A stretch of DNA of 64,000 nt. Source: Paraburkholderia hospita. Lineage in GTDB: Bacteria; Pseudomonadota; Gammaproteobacteria; Burkholderiales; Burkholderiaceae. The position numbers and the translations under genes are program-made. Below are positions 16,991 through 26,160 of this stretch, one piece after another. The stretch covers positions 2,542,001 to 2,606,000 of the forward strand of contig NZ_CP026106.1 of NCBI RefSeq assembly GCF_002902965.1, written 5' to 3'. How positions within the stretch are numbered: the stretch's first letter is position 1; each line of letters begins with the position of its first letter. The notes beneath the pieces were generated by a model that was not told the origin of the DNA, searched no databases, and saw nothing but the letters and a program-made list of their open reading frames with translations.

Positions 16991-18283
16991 ATGCGAGTCG
17001 TCGTGCTGGGCAGCGGAGTCGTGGGTGTAACGAGCGCGTTCTATCTAGCGCGGGCAGGCCACGAAGTCACGGTCATCGACCGGGAGCAGGGTCCCGCTCT
17101 CGAAACGAGCTTTGCCAATGCAGGCCAGATTTCCCCTGGCTACGCGGCGCCTTGGGCTGCGCCCGGTGTACCACTGAAGGCTGTGAAGTGGATGTTCCAG
17201 AAACACGCCCCGCTTGCAATCAGACCGGACGACGAGGACAAGCAGTTCCAACTGCAATGGATGTGGCAGATGCTGCAGAATTGCACCGCCGAACGCTACG
17301 CGATTAACAAGAACCGCATGGTGAGACTTGCGGAATATAGTCGCGACTGTCTGAAGGCTTTGCGAGCCGAGACGGGCATTCAGTACGAGGGACGTGCAGG
17401 GGGCACTCTTCAGGTTTTCAGGACGCAGCAGCAGTTCGATGGCGCGGCGAAGGATATCGCGGTACTTAGAGAGGCCAACGTCCCGTACGAGTTGCTGACA
17501 GCCACTGAGCTCGCCCGGGCTGAACCTGCCCTTGCTGCCACCTCACATAAGCTGACGGGCGGACTGCGCTTGCCTGGCGACGAAACCGGTGATTGCCAGT
17601 TATTCACCACCCGGCTCGCCTCGATGGCTGAGAAAGCTGGCGTTAACTTTCGCTACAACACCCAGGTTGATGGTCTGGTCATCGAGGGTGGACGGGTCGC
17701 TGGCGTTCGGCATGGCGCGAAACTCATTCATGCCGATATGTTCGTCGTCGCATTCGGTTCCTATTCCACGAACTTTCTCTCGGAGATCGTAAAAATCCCC
17801 GTGTATCCGCTCAAGGGGTACTCCATCACTGTACCCATCGCCGACGAGTCACGTGCGCCGGTCTCAACAGTTCTCGATGAGACGTACAAGATTGCTATCA
17901 CACGATTCGACAAGCGCATCCGTGTCGGTGGGATGGCCGAAATCGTTGGGTTCGACAAGCGCCTTCGCGAAGCTCGTCGAGAGACTCTGGAAATGTGTGT
18001 GAACGACCTCTTCCCTGGCGGCGGCGACACATCGAGCGCCACATTCTGGACCGGTCTTCGTCCCATGACGCCCGACGGGACACCTATCGTAGGTCGTACA
18101 TCCATACCGAACCTTTTCCTGAACACGGGTCACGGCACGCTCGGTTGGACCATGTCGTGCGGTTCAGCACAGCTTCTTGCCGACTTGATATCAGGAAAGC
18201 AGCCCGCCATTCGGCATGACGACCTCAACGTCTTTCGCTACGACAAAGAGCCGCAGGTACCGGCCGACTTCCAACTGAGCTAA
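16991..18283 (+). CDS. dadA: D-amino acid dehydrogenase small subunit
   Basis: A 430-residue flavoprotein of DadA length. It oxidises D-amino acids (classically D-alanine) to 2-oxo acids and ammonia, passing electrons to the membrane quinone pool. The FAD-binding GSGVVG motif is at residues 7-12, followed by VIDREQG. Strong family blocks include [49 protein letters not shown] and [16 protein letters not shown]. The ATG is preceded by GGAG; the open frame to 16901 is not homologous. No alanine racemase gene is adjacent, and the neighbouring GntR gene is decayed. Confidence 0.93.
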   Translation: MRVVVLGSGVVGVTSAFYLARAGHEVTVIDREQGPALETSFANAGQISPGYAAPWAAPGVPLKAVKWMFQKHAPLAIRPDDEDKQFQLQWMWQMLQNCTAERYAINKNRMVRLAEYSRDCLKALRAETGIQYEGRAGGTLQVFRTQQQFDGAAKDIAVLREANVPYELLTATELARAEPALAATSHKLTGGLRLPGDETGDCQLFTTRLASMAEKAGVNFRYNTQVDGLVIEGGRVAGVRHGAKLIHADMFVVAFGSYSTNFLSEIVKIPVYPLKGYSITVPIADESRAPVSTVLDETYKIAITRFDKRIRVGGMAEIVGFDKRLREARRETLEMCVNDLFPGGGDTSSATFWTGLRPMTPDGTPIVGRTSIPNLFLNTGHGTLGWTMSCGSAQLLADLISGKQPAIRHDDLNVFRYDKEPQVPADFQLS

Positions 18284-18290
18284 GCGTCGC

Positions 18291-18314
18291 GCCGCGGCAC
18301 TGATTTTCCGCGGC
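18291..18314 (+). terminator. GC-rich hairpin after dadA
   Basis: GCCGCGG and CCGCGGC flank a ten-base loop eight bases after the dadA stop codon. No clear U-run follows, so termination is plausible but not certain. Confidence 0.4.
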
Positions 18315-18656
18315 ACGACTTCAGCAATCCGGACTGCGACGCTCCGAAGTTTCGTTCAAACCTTGCCTTTGAAGAGAAAGGTTATGCCACGCTCCGTCAC
18401 AATTGCCCCGACCGCGACCGTCCTGTAGTGGAATCTTCGACGTTTGCAGCTCCTGCTTCTGTCAACGTCCACAGTGCCCCCTTGCGCAGCCCAGCGCGGA
18501 GGACGTTCTACAGGCAATCCCGGCTGAGAACAATACGCTTACGGAGCTGGTGTCGAAAATGCTGCCGACACGGGAGCTTCCATTCGACGCGCTTCATCAA
18601 TTGGTCACCGTTACCGAACATGCTGGGCGATGCGCAGACATCTCCAGGAGGTGAAC

Positions 18657-19235
18657 ATGGCTGATTTTCACACACAGGCTGCTACGACCCAGCAAGCAAA
18701 TCTTGACTTCTTCTTTGGTTTGGCCGGCAGAATGCTGGAGGGCGAGGAGAGGCTCGTCAGATTGAATCTGGAGACGGCGAAGACGGCGTTTGCCGATTGG
18801 TATCAACGTGTGCAAGACGGGATGACGAAAAAGGACAGGCAGGAAGTGGGTGATTTGCAAGACGTGCTGGCGCTGCCCTCGGCCGAGAAGGTCCTGACGT
18901 ACGAACGTCAGGTTGCCGAGATTGCGTCGAGTACGCAAGCGCAGCTGTCAGAGGTCGTCAATGCCCGGTACCAGGAGGTCAGCCGCCAGGTTCAATCGTT
19001 CGCCGAAAATCTCGCGCAAAACGCCCCGGTCGGCGCGGAAGCCGCAATCGCATTTCTGAAACAGGCTATCACGCTCGCCGACACCGCTCAGGAAAGCGTG
19101 CAAAAGGCATCCAGGCAGGCAGTCGAAGTCGCGCAAACCAACCTGGACGCCGCAACGAAGGCCGCATCAGAGGTGACCGAGGCAACTGACCAGGCAGTCG
19201 AGAATGCGACGAAATCGAAGCCGGTGAAGCAATAA
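18657..19235 (+). CDS. Phasin family protein
   Basis: A 192-residue, Ala/Gln/Glu-rich, almost wholly helical protein without Cys. It fits the phasin_2 family that coats polyhydroxyalkanoate granules. Typical features are an N-terminal QQANLDFFFGLAGRM amphipathic stretch, LNLETAKTAFADWY and a C-terminal alanine-rich coiled region (VEVAQTNLDAATKAASEVTEA) ending in Lys-rich residues. The start follows a near-perfect AGGAGGTGAAC ribosome site, implying high expression. The 370 bp upstream hold no convincing gene. Confidence 0.9.
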   Translation: MADFHTQAATTQQANLDFFFGLAGRMLEGEERLVRLNLETAKTAFADWYQRVQDGMTKKDRQEVGDLQDVLALPSAEKVLTYERQVAEIASSTQAQLSEVVNARYQEVSRQVQSFAENLAQNAPVGAEAAIAFLKQAITLADTAQESVQKASRQAVEVAQTNLDAATKAASEVTEATDQAVENATKSKPVKQ

Positions 19236-19445
19236 TTCGAGGGAACGTTGAACCCGATGTGGTCGCATCGCGCGGTGAGCTGACCGCCCGGCCACACTGC
19301 GCTATGGCCGCTATCGGACAAGCCCTACTCCCGTGTGCGCTGGTCGTTCGTTCCGGCGCACGTGATGCCCACCCACGTCTGTTACCCGGCTCACGTCCGA
19401 AACCTGCACACACGGGAAGACCGTGTCACGGCGCGTAGTTGAAAA

Positions 19446-19473
19446 GGACTGGTCTGCCTCGGCGGACCGGTCC
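19446..19473 (-). terminator. Rho-independent terminator of the second cold-shock gene
   Basis: A 13-bp stem with two G-U pairs, centred on the same TGCC-TC-GGCGG core as the hairpin at 8022-8051, and followed on the minus strand by CTTTTC. It lies 27 bp beyond the stop codon. Confidence 0.7.
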
Positions 19474-19500
19474 CTACGCGACAGCGAGTGCGGTGAGGTG

Positions 19501-19704
19501 TCAGATTGGCTGTATGTTTGCCGCCTGCTTGCCCTTCGGTCCCTGCTTGACCTCGAAGCTCACCTTTTGCCCCTCCTGAAGAGACTTGAAGCCCTCCGCC
19601 TTCACTTCCGAAAAATGTGCAAACAGGTCTTCGCCACCATCGTCTGGAGTAATGAAGCCGAAACCCTTAGCGTCGTTGAACCACTTAACCGTGCCGGTTG
19701 CCAT
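19501..19704 (-). CDS. Cold-shock protein, CspA family (copy 2)
   Basis: A 67-residue cold-shock domain protein identical over its full length to the product of 8078-8281, with the same RNP1 KGFGFIT and RNP2 LFAHFSEV. The DNA differs mostly at third positions and the upstream regions are unrelated, so the copies are probably regulated differently. Confidence 0.97.
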   Translation of the reverse strand: MATGTVKWFNDAKGFGFITPDDGGEDLFAHFSEVKAEGFKSLQEGQKVSFEVKQGPKGKQAANIQPI

Positions 19705-20100
19705 GCTATTCCCTGTTGGTTGGATTGGTCATCGCGCGAGCCCCTCGCACGTGCGCGAACTCACGGAAAGTGAAGAACAAGTCGGAGGGGTATCGCGGAA
19801 GATTCGGAAACACAAGCGGCCCATACCTGTCACTTGAAGCTTGAGTTGGCGCATAGCGGTTTATACGGCGGCTCGTCGCGCGGGTCAATTGGCGTTTGTC
19901 TGGTTTGGCTCCAGCCGCGAAACACAGCCTCAGAGCACCGTGAGATGCGCTCGTTGGTAACAGCGCACCGCATCAGCTCCGCGTGGCCGCATTCGGTCTG
20001 CGCCAATCGCCCACGCGCCGTGAACGAAGGCGGCCGGGTACCTTCTTCAGCGTTGCAGGAGCAGGTTCAAGTTGTCAGTCGGACTTTGCCCGAACCTGAT

Positions 20101-20310
20101 TCAGTGAACAACCAGGCGGGTACGCCACCACGCCATCACGCTTGCCACGAACACACCCCGGCACGCGCCAAGGACAAACATGATGAACCGAATGGCGACG
20201 CACATCGTGTCCAACGAAAGTGCGCGCAGTACACGCGGAAAAGCATACTGGACACTGGCCATAAGGAACAACGCGAAGACTCCAGTCAACACAGCCGCGC
20301 GCCTGTGCAT
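20101..20310 (-). CDS. Possible small membrane protein, 69 aa
   Basis: The minus strand encodes 69 residues with two hydrophobic helices: AAVLTGVFALFLMASVQYAF and FIMFVLGACRGVFVASVMAWW. A short loop joins them, and basic residues lie at both ends. The frame continues upstream to a GTG at 20331. No ribosome site was found and no family is recognised, so it may be a fragment of a larger lost membrane protein. The alternative frames in this GC-rich area look less protein-like. Confidence 0.35.
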   Translation of the reverse strand: MHRRAAVLTGVFALFLMASVQYAFPRVLRALSLDTMCVAIRFIMFVLGACRGVFVASVMAWWRTRLVVH

Positions 20311-20689
20311 GAAGGCAGGAGCATGCCGCACACGGTAGCGGACGATAGCCGCCGAAGAGCTGACCCAGACGCATCGGCTGCGCTCGCACGACTGACCTTC
20401 CGTAACGACCTCGGACTCAGAACGCTCCTCCCGTTACGCCATGTAGTCCCGCCGACCAAACTACTGTATCCAGTGGAACTGGTACTGCCCGTACTGTTAC
20501 AGGGAAGACGAAATGGCGCATCGACTCAAAGCGTGAGTGCGCGGCACTCGTGTGCTCACGATCACGCGAACCGGCTTCTTTGACGGTCGTCAACAACAGG
20601 ATGCCTGGACCAGGACGAGGCGGTTATCCGACGGTTGATCACGAGTTCGCACGCGAATGGCCCCTTTGTTCGTAACTAGCGTAAGAACT

Positions 20690-20828
20690 AAATCGTCTTT
20701 TTTGTGGAGAATATCCGGTAGAAAACAAATCAAATGAGACGATTTTGCTTTTTTACCGATGCCGCCTTCAGGCAGCAGTTTGGTGGCTAAACTTATTAGG
20801 AAAGTGGAAGGATCTGTAGAAACAGATC
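20690..20828. other. AT-rich island with several inverted repeats
   Basis: In an AT-rich break from the surrounding GC, AAATCGTCT (20690-20698) pairs perfectly with AGACGATTT (20737-20745), which is followed by TGCTTTTTT. Further on GATCTGT-AGAA-ACAGATC (20811-20828) is a perfect tetraloop hairpin, and GCC-TTCA-GGC lies between. This could be a small RNA with terminator or a promoter and leader for the gene at 20925. Confidence 0.45.
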
Positions 20829-20924
20829 ATCGCTTGAAACTGGAGCGTGTCAGATAGTTGTGCAGGAGAAAGCGGACGCCAACTCGCTCGCGGGCACAGC
20901 CTACCAGGCCGGTAAGGCAATCCC

Positions 20925-21197
20925 ATGGAATTTCTCTTATTGGCCGCGATTTTCTTTACGTCGACTGGATTTCTTTTCGGCGCATCGGGGGCGCCGTCTC
21001 CGCCGGCGGCGATCGAGCCAGCTTCCGTTTCCGGATATATCGAAGGCGGGGCCACGGGCTCGCCGCTGATTCCCCAATTGCGAGGGACGAATGGCCTGTT
21101 CGCTCAGCAAGCAGGCGGGGCGACCTTCACCAGCACGATGTCGGACGAGCGCATATGCAAGGATGCGCAAAACCGAACCGTTAGTTTGACGCAGTGA
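20925..21197 (+). CDS. Possible small secreted protein, 90 aa
   Basis: A 90-residue product with a hydrophobic N-terminal segment (MEFLLLAAIFFTSTGFLFGA) resembling a signal peptide or anchor. A Pro/Ala-rich stretch follows (SGAPSPPAAIEPAS), then a Gly/Thr-rich tail. The ATG is behind GGTAAGGCAATCCC, a weak ribosome site, downstream of the AT-rich hairpin island. No family recognised. It could be genuine, but other frames are open here too. Confidence 0.4.
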   Translation: MEFLLLAAIFFTSTGFLFGASGAPSPPAAIEPASVSGYIEGGATGSPLIPQLRGTNGLFAQQAGGATFTSTMSDERICKDAQNRTVSLTQ

Positions 21198-21523
21198 CGA
21201 CTACCGTTTCTCTCGTGCGGCTTTCACGGTACATTGCTCGGGCTTAAGAGCCCACGATGTGGCCGCCAGACGCCGAATTGCGTGATTTTTCAGCCTGATT
21301 TTTCTTCCGACGAAGGACAGTCTCGTCGATTCTGCACCGCCGGCTTCATCAGATGATTTTCATCTCTGCCGCAGGAATTGTGTGATCTGGTTTTCAACTA
21401 GCCACTTTGAACTAGAATCTTGACTGGTTGGTAAAGAGCCGACCGCCGGGTTCACAAGCAAAGGTATTGAATGCTTGTGTTGCAACGAAGCTTCGTGACT
21501 ACTTCATGAATCAGGGGATCGTG
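21198..21523. other. Intergenic region upstream of lipoprotein gene
   Basis: About 325 bp of lower GC than the surroundings. It probably contains the lipoprotein promoter. I see no gene, repeat or convincing hairpin. Confidence 0.4.
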
Positions 21524-21910
21524 ATGCGCGCCCACCTTGCTCTCGTTGTCATGCCTCTTCTGGTTGTTGGCTGCAACACACCGCCCATTCCCCCCGGAAA
21601 ATCCATCGATATCCCCACCGCATTGGAGCAGGTCATGACGGGCCTGTGCAATTTCAAGAAGGAACAGGCGGCACGCGGAAAGGACTGGGGCGTCGCAATA
21701 GAATCGATTACAGTGGAACTCGACCTGACCGTGGACGGCGCGAGAAATCCGGCCGTAGCCGTGGCACCCGATATACAGTTTATTCCGACCGTCAGTTACG
21801 GGCAGATCATCACGGCCAACAGAGGCAGCAGGCTCGCACTTACGTTGAAGAACACTGGCGGCGGTAGTGTTCCTACCGGCGAATGCGCTCTGTCCAAAGC
21901 CGAAAAATAG
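21524..21910 (+). CDS. Putative lipoprotein, 128 aa
   Basis: The protein begins MRAHLALVVMPLLVVGC, a lipoprotein signal peptide with lipobox VVGC and lipidated Cys17, so the product should be membrane-anchored in the periplasm. The mature part contains IDIPTALEQVMTGLC and alternating beta-like segments (SITVELDLTV, RLALTLKNTGGG). I chose the ATG preceded by AGGGGATCG; earlier in-frame ATGs add residues that would spoil the signal peptide. Family and function are unknown. Confidence 0.72.
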   Translation: MRAHLALVVMPLLVVGCNTPPIPPGKSIDIPTALEQVMTGLCNFKKEQAARGKDWGVAIESITVELDLTVDGARNPAVAVAPDIQFIPTVSYGQIITANRGSRLALTLKNTGGGSVPTGECALSKAEK

Positions 21911-22139
21911 GTGACGTCGAATCGCACTGCGCCATTCGCATTGCAGACAGTCACAACGTACGCCCAAGTCACCCCATGCATTGCGCATCAGGTGTCGAAA
22001 TGCCGGGCAAAAAGAATGAATAGCATTTGTCGGTCATTCGCGTGTTGCGATCGCGGCATCGACGACAGAATCTGTCTGCGGCCAGGTTCCATCATGATTG
22101 CGCCTCGCAGCCATGTTCGCAAACACCAGTGCGTCCCAT

Positions 22140-22370
22140 ACCTGTTCGCCTTATCGCCTCTGCCACCACGCGCTGCGCCGCCTGAGCGGTTATAGTTCGA
22201 GGACTGGGTGCTCACTCGTCCACGATCGTTGTCGCGCTGCGACGCACCGCCTGCGCCGACACCCTGGAAAGCCGTGACGCGTCCGCCACCCGGGTAGCCG
22301 TTGCTTCGAAAGCTTGCTGATTCCGTTGTTGCGCCGGCACGAGTGGGCGTTTGGGCGCGATTGTTTGCTG
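22140..22370 (-). pseudogene. Possible C-terminal scrap of a DUF3300-type protein
   Basis: A minus-strand frame reads GYPGGGRVTAFQGVGAGGAS followed by an Arg/Gly/Ser-rich tail (NYNRSGGAARGGRGDK). This recalls the FQGVGNG repeat and Gly-rich tail of DUF3300 envelope proteins. There is no start, no upstream domain and no clear stop at the expected place. The surrounding 680 bp (21911-22587) hold nothing else I can identify. Confidence 0.3.
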
Positions 22371-22587
22371 AAGCACCAAGATTGGATATCCCGGTTTCAA
22401 CCATCCAGACAAGTGAGCAACGACCGCCTGAAGCAGGCTTGCGAACCAGCAGAACTTCCTGCCCCAAACGGGGCCTCTATCCTCGCCGCAAAGCGGCCAC
22501 ATAGTTCCTCTTGAATCGAAAGTCGTGCATTACTCCGGCTGGAAGGCACGGGAAGATTTCCCAACGCTCCAACAACGGGAGTGCGTC

Positions 22588-23625
22588 ATGTATATCCGGT
22601 TCGACAAGGCGGGGCGCAACCTGCCGCGGTACCTGCCAGATCGACTGAAGCGTCCGTCGTTGTCGCGATGCACGCGGGCAGCTGCTTGCGGCCTGATCGT
22701 GATCCTGCATCCTGTACAGGGGTTGGCCCAGGCCACGCCAGGATCCCTGTCGAGCCAGGCCGTCGTTGGTGGCAACGTCAAACAGCATGCCGATGCCGTG
22801 CTTGCCGTCATGACCTACACAACGGTGCCCGATGTTACGACCAGTTCACTCTCGATCAATAGCGGCACCACCGGCAATCCCAGTTTCGGTCAGTCACAAC
22901 TCGGAGGCGGATTCACGATCAGCAGGTCCTTTCCGTTGTATGTGGAAGGGACGATCGCCTACAGCCGCTACGATCCGACGTTCATCGCCACGGACGGCGC
23001 CGACCAGCGTCCCGTGCCGGCAAAATGGAACACCTTCAGTGGCACGGTCGGCATCGGCTGGGATTTCCGGATTACGAACGAACTGGTGTTCCGCCCGATC
23101 CTGAACGGTACGATCGGCCGCGTGTCGAGCGACCTGAAGGTAGGACAGTCGATCTTCAATCGCATCACCGACCGCAACCTTCAGTTTCTCGAGAACGGGT
23201 CGCTGGACGCGTATGGCTACGGCGGATCGCTGATGCTCGACTATGAGCATTATCGCGACAACTATGAAATCGACGCTGAACTGCGCGCGACCGATATCTA
23301 CCTTCGCAGCTTCGGGAGTTCATCCGAAGCCGTTCAGGGCTCGGCCATGGCGCAGCAAGTGAGCCTGTGGACACGCTGGCGTGCGCCAACTGGCTGGCAC
23401 GCGCTGGACCGGCCGATCCGTTACGTGCTCGAGTTCGCCTACTCCCATTATTTCGGTGACAGTGCGGGGGTGCTCGGTTTCAACGAACTGACTTCACTCG
23501 GCGTCGGTCTGGAACTTGATAGCAGCAGATATCCGATCATCGTCACCAGGACACGTGCGATGGTGCGGTACGTGTTTGGACATAATGTCCACGGCGTGTC
23601 CTTCGGATTCGCCATGAGTTTCTAA
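22588..23625 (+). CDS. Outer-membrane beta-barrel protein (solitary autotransporter-barrel type)
   Basis: A 345-residue protein with a long basic N terminus, a hydrophobic segment (CGLIVILHPVQGLAQA) as signal peptide and an Ala-x-Ala-like cleavage site. Amphipathic beta strands with alternating aromatic residues follow (FTISRSFPLYVEGTIAYSRY, SGTVGIGWDFRI, IRYVLEFAYSHYFGD). It ends in GVSFGFAMSF with the terminal Phe used by the BAM machinery. It resembles the solitary outer-membrane autotransporter barrel domain without a passenger. The start follows GGGAG. The gene stands alone; its role is unknown. Confidence 0.75.
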   Translation: MYIRFDKAGRNLPRYLPDRLKRPSLSRCTRAAACGLIVILHPVQGLAQATPGSLSSQAVVGGNVKQHADAVLAVMTYTTVPDVTTSSLSINSGTTGNPSFGQSQLGGGFTISRSFPLYVEGTIAYSRYDPTFIATDGADQRPVPAKWNTFSGTVGIGWDFRITNELVFRPILNGTIGRVSSDLKVGQSIFNRITDRNLQFLENGSLDAYGYGGSLMLDYEHYRDNYEIDAELRATDIYLRSFGSSSEAVQGSAMAQQVSLWTRWRAPTGWHALDRPIRYVLEFAYSHYFGDSAGVLGFNELTSLGVGLELDSSRYPIIVTRTRAMVRYVFGHNVHGVSFGFAMSF

Positions 23626-23800
23626 GCGGAAATCTCGACTGTACGCGTTCAATGCCAAGCCTCATGATCTGCCCGTCAGAAACATTCGCTTGGGCCAATG
23701 GCGCCTTTGTGACGGCATGTCGAATGCCTCTGCGTCTGAACTCGCCCGCGCCGGCGCTGACTACACTTCTGGGATGCGCGACGCCCATCATCAAACCCAT

Positions 23801-24487
23801 ATGACGCGAACGATCGGGCGGCTGGCCGGGTTCGCTCTCGCCCACGCCGCCTTTCTTGCTGCCTGCTCGACCATCCCGCTCACGCCCGCCAGCGGACCGC
23901 CGGTGACCACCATCGACGTGGTCGAGCGCGGCTGGCATACCGATGTCTGCGTGCAGGTGCAGGACGTGCCGGACCTGCAGGCCTGGCTGGCGCAGGACTT
24001 CGTCGGTGCCACCCACCTGTGCTTCGGCTTCGGCGAACGTGAATTCGCGATGACGCGGGAGCACAGCATCCTGGCGACGCTATCGGCCCTGTGGCCCGGC
24101 CGCGGCGCGATCCTGATGACGGTGCTGCGTGACACTCCCGTCGCCGCCTACGGCGCCGACAAGGTGGTCACGCTGCAGGTGGCCGCGGCCGGCAAGGCGG
24201 GCCTGGCCGCCTACCTCGACCAGTCGGTGCAGCGCGACAAGCTATCGCACCCCGTGCGGCTCGGCGACGGCCCGTATGCCGGCAGCCTGTACTTCGGCGC
24301 CACAGCGAACTACGCGGGCTACTACACCTGCAATACCTGGACCGCCGACGCCCTGAGGTCCGCGCAATTGCCGGTGGACGGCACGATATTGTTCGCCAGC
24401 ACCGTGTTTCGACAGGCGCGCGACGTTGCCGCCTGCCAGCATCCCGGCAACATCACTGGCACGGACCCGGCGTGCATACCACGGTAG
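23801..24487 (+). CDS. DUF2459 family lipoprotein
   Basis: A 228-residue protein beginning MTRTIGRLAG, with a hydrophobic helix and lipobox LAAC, so probably a lipoprotein. DUF2459 is indicated by VVERGWHTDVCV (around residues 40-51), LCFGFGEREF and NYAGYYTCNTWTADAL, whose Cys, His and Trp suggest an NlpC/P60-like hydrolase fold. Third codon positions are markedly more G/C than in the genes to the left, a hint of separate origin. An in-frame ATG at 23774 is a possible alternative start. Its 3' end overlaps a convergent small lipoprotein gene by 35 bp. Confidence 0.8.
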   Translation: MTRTIGRLAGFALAHAAFLAACSTIPLTPASGPPVTTIDVVERGWHTDVCVQVQDVPDLQAWLAQDFVGATHLCFGFGEREFAMTREHSILATLSALWPGRGAILMTVLRDTPVAAYGADKVVTLQVAAAGKAGLAAYLDQSVQRDKLSHPVRLGDGPYAGSLYFGATANYAGYYTCNTWTADALRSAQLPVDGTILFASTVFRQARDVAACQHPGNITGTDPACIPR

Positions 24488-24620
24488 AACCTGCAGGCAC
24501 GACGACCGTGTGCGAGTTCGGCGGAGGCGAGGAGTCGCTGCTGCTCAACGAGATGCAGCCAGTCAGGGTCAGCAGAGGTAGCAATGCCAGCGAGCGCGCA
24601 AAGAATCTGAACCTTGCCAT
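24453..24620 (-). CDS. Very small lipoprotein, 55 aa
   Basis: A 55-codon gene with ATG at 24620 preceded on the minus strand by TGGAGATCGTC, a good ribosome site. The product begins MARFRFFARSLALLPLLTLTGC, a textbook signal with lipobox LTGC and lipidated Cys22. A Ser/Pro-rich mature peptide follows (SLSSSDSSPPPNSHTVVVP), ending in VVCTPGPCQ with two cysteines that could form a disulphide. It overlaps the end of the DUF2459 gene tail to tail. No family name known to me. Confidence 0.65.
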   Translation of the reverse strand: MARFRFFARSLALLPLLTLTGCISLSSSDSSPPPNSHTVVVPAGSTVVCTPGPCQ

Positions 24621-25739
24621 GACGATCTCCAGGTCAGGTCAGGTCGGGCGGGTGCCGATGCGGGCGTCCGGAACCTCGCCTTTCCCTATCCGGAGTATAG
24701 GTAACAACTGAAGGGTCTCGCTTGCGCGGGCCGCACCGTTCCCGTTAAGTGCGGTATGTGCGATATCGGTCGAACGTTTCCCGACATCCGTACTGCAGCG
24801 TCCGGATCAGGTGAAAACCGAAAAGGGCTTCTCGATCAACTCCAGGGTCCTGCTTTCAGGATCGTGATGGACGTGCCACGGGCTCGCCGGGCGAGCGCTC
24901 GTCACATCTCACAAGCCACCCGGTCGCGCGCGGCGTCAGAGCAAGGGGCACGCGGAATCGCGGCGGTTCGGGATTCTCTCCGCCATGCGGTGGTGTCCGG
25001 GCAAAGGACGAGAGGAAAGCGCACGAGAACAGGATGATAGAAAAGTAAGTCTCACTGCGTTCCATCGGTTGCCACTGACACCACAGCGCTCACCACAGTA
25101 ATCATCGACAATATTAAAACGAAGGGCGGACTACTGATAGCGAGTAACGACCCAAATCCATCCTGGTTATCCGATGCGGCAGCAGCGCATTCCGTTTGGC
25201 ATCACTTATTGAAGCCTGCTCCCGATCGGTGGGATCTGAATATCGGTAAGTCATCTTTTCTTGAGCTAGTTGTACCCTAACGTCGTCATTCATCGCCGGC
25301 GGCGTCGACTGAGCGGCGGGCCGGCATGTTGCCACACTCCTTTTGCCTCCGACGCATGCGGAGCATTGAGCGCTCACACGCAATTGGGGCGCCAGTCGAC
25401 AAAGCTGATAGTCGAAAGAACTTCCGTACCACTGGTCCGGTGCAGATGAGAGCGCGTTGCGCCAATACGCGTCGCGCTTATCTATGATTTCCCCTTCCAT
25501 AAATCACTTTATCGGGTCAAGAAGCGTAAGCGCTCTGCCCGTATGCGGCGAGTTCTAAGGGAGCTGAAAGGACCCCGACTATCTGGCCGCAGCGCGACCT
25601 ATTCAGCATGAAACATCTCCCTCACTCGATCAACCCACGGACCGCCCTGAAGCGAAAACGCTCAGGCAACTATGGCTATCCCCGAAGTCAAGCAGATGGT
25701 CGACAAAAGTGCTGGGGTGTCAGTCTGACACAAAGTATG
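24621..25739. other. Long region without convincing genes
   Basis: About 1.1 kb. It contains tandem CAGGT units upstream of the small lipoprotein (24630-24646) and many short frames without ribosome sites. A 128-codon minus-strand frame at 25114-25500 lacks any recognisable feature. Composition is lower in GC than in the catabolic genes. It looks like decayed or insertion-scarred DNA. Confidence 0.45.
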
Positions 25740-25930
25740 GACCCTGAAGTCAATCCAGCCGTCAACGAGCAGGCTTCGCTGGCGCTTCTGAACGCCAGCA
25801 CAAGAGCATCCCGCAATACGGTAGCTGACAACCTGCTTCACCGCAGACTCGGCGATGCTGTTGCTGATCGGCAGGCCCTTGCGATGCCGGGCACCGTAGT
25901 TGACCAACACGCCCGGTTACAAGAGCATTG
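25740..25930 (-). mobile_element. Transposase relic (ISKra4-like C-terminal piece)
   Basis: The minus strand reads LVNYGARHRKGLPISNSIAE, then SAVKQVVSYRIA, resembling the conserved C-terminal stretch of ISKra4-type transposases (…SAVNQVVS-R…). Homology stops where the expected Lys-Lys-Gln-Met-Arg-Trp should follow, and the sequence becomes unrelated. No ends, inverted repeats or target duplications were found. Probably a scar of an insertion event in this poorly conserved region. Confidence 0.4.
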
Positions 25931-26160
25931 ATTAGATTTAATCATTGGCGATCGTGCATGGATCGGTGTGAAAGCAGCTGCATAAACAGAAAGTACGCTC
26001 TGAAAATACCAACCTTGCACTAATCGCTCAAAGCCTTTAACCGCGCGGGTTTCGATGCCCGACTATCACTGCGGATTCACTACCACCCGCCTCCCCTTTC
26101 CATCCCTGACACGGTATCGGCTAGAGTTCCATCTGTGATGCAGGTCCTATTGGAGAAGAC

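Noticed and set aside
19834..20583. 249-codon plus-strand open frame
   Set aside because: Rich in His, Arg and Pro without hydrophobic clusters, as expected for an antisense frame in GC-rich DNA. The opposite strand has a better membrane-protein candidate.
25114..25500. 128-codon minus-strand open frame
   Set aside because: No ribosome site, no recognisable motif and a residue composition (many Arg, Ser, Cys, no clear hydrophobic core) that fits chance. It lies in a region with other decayed sequence.
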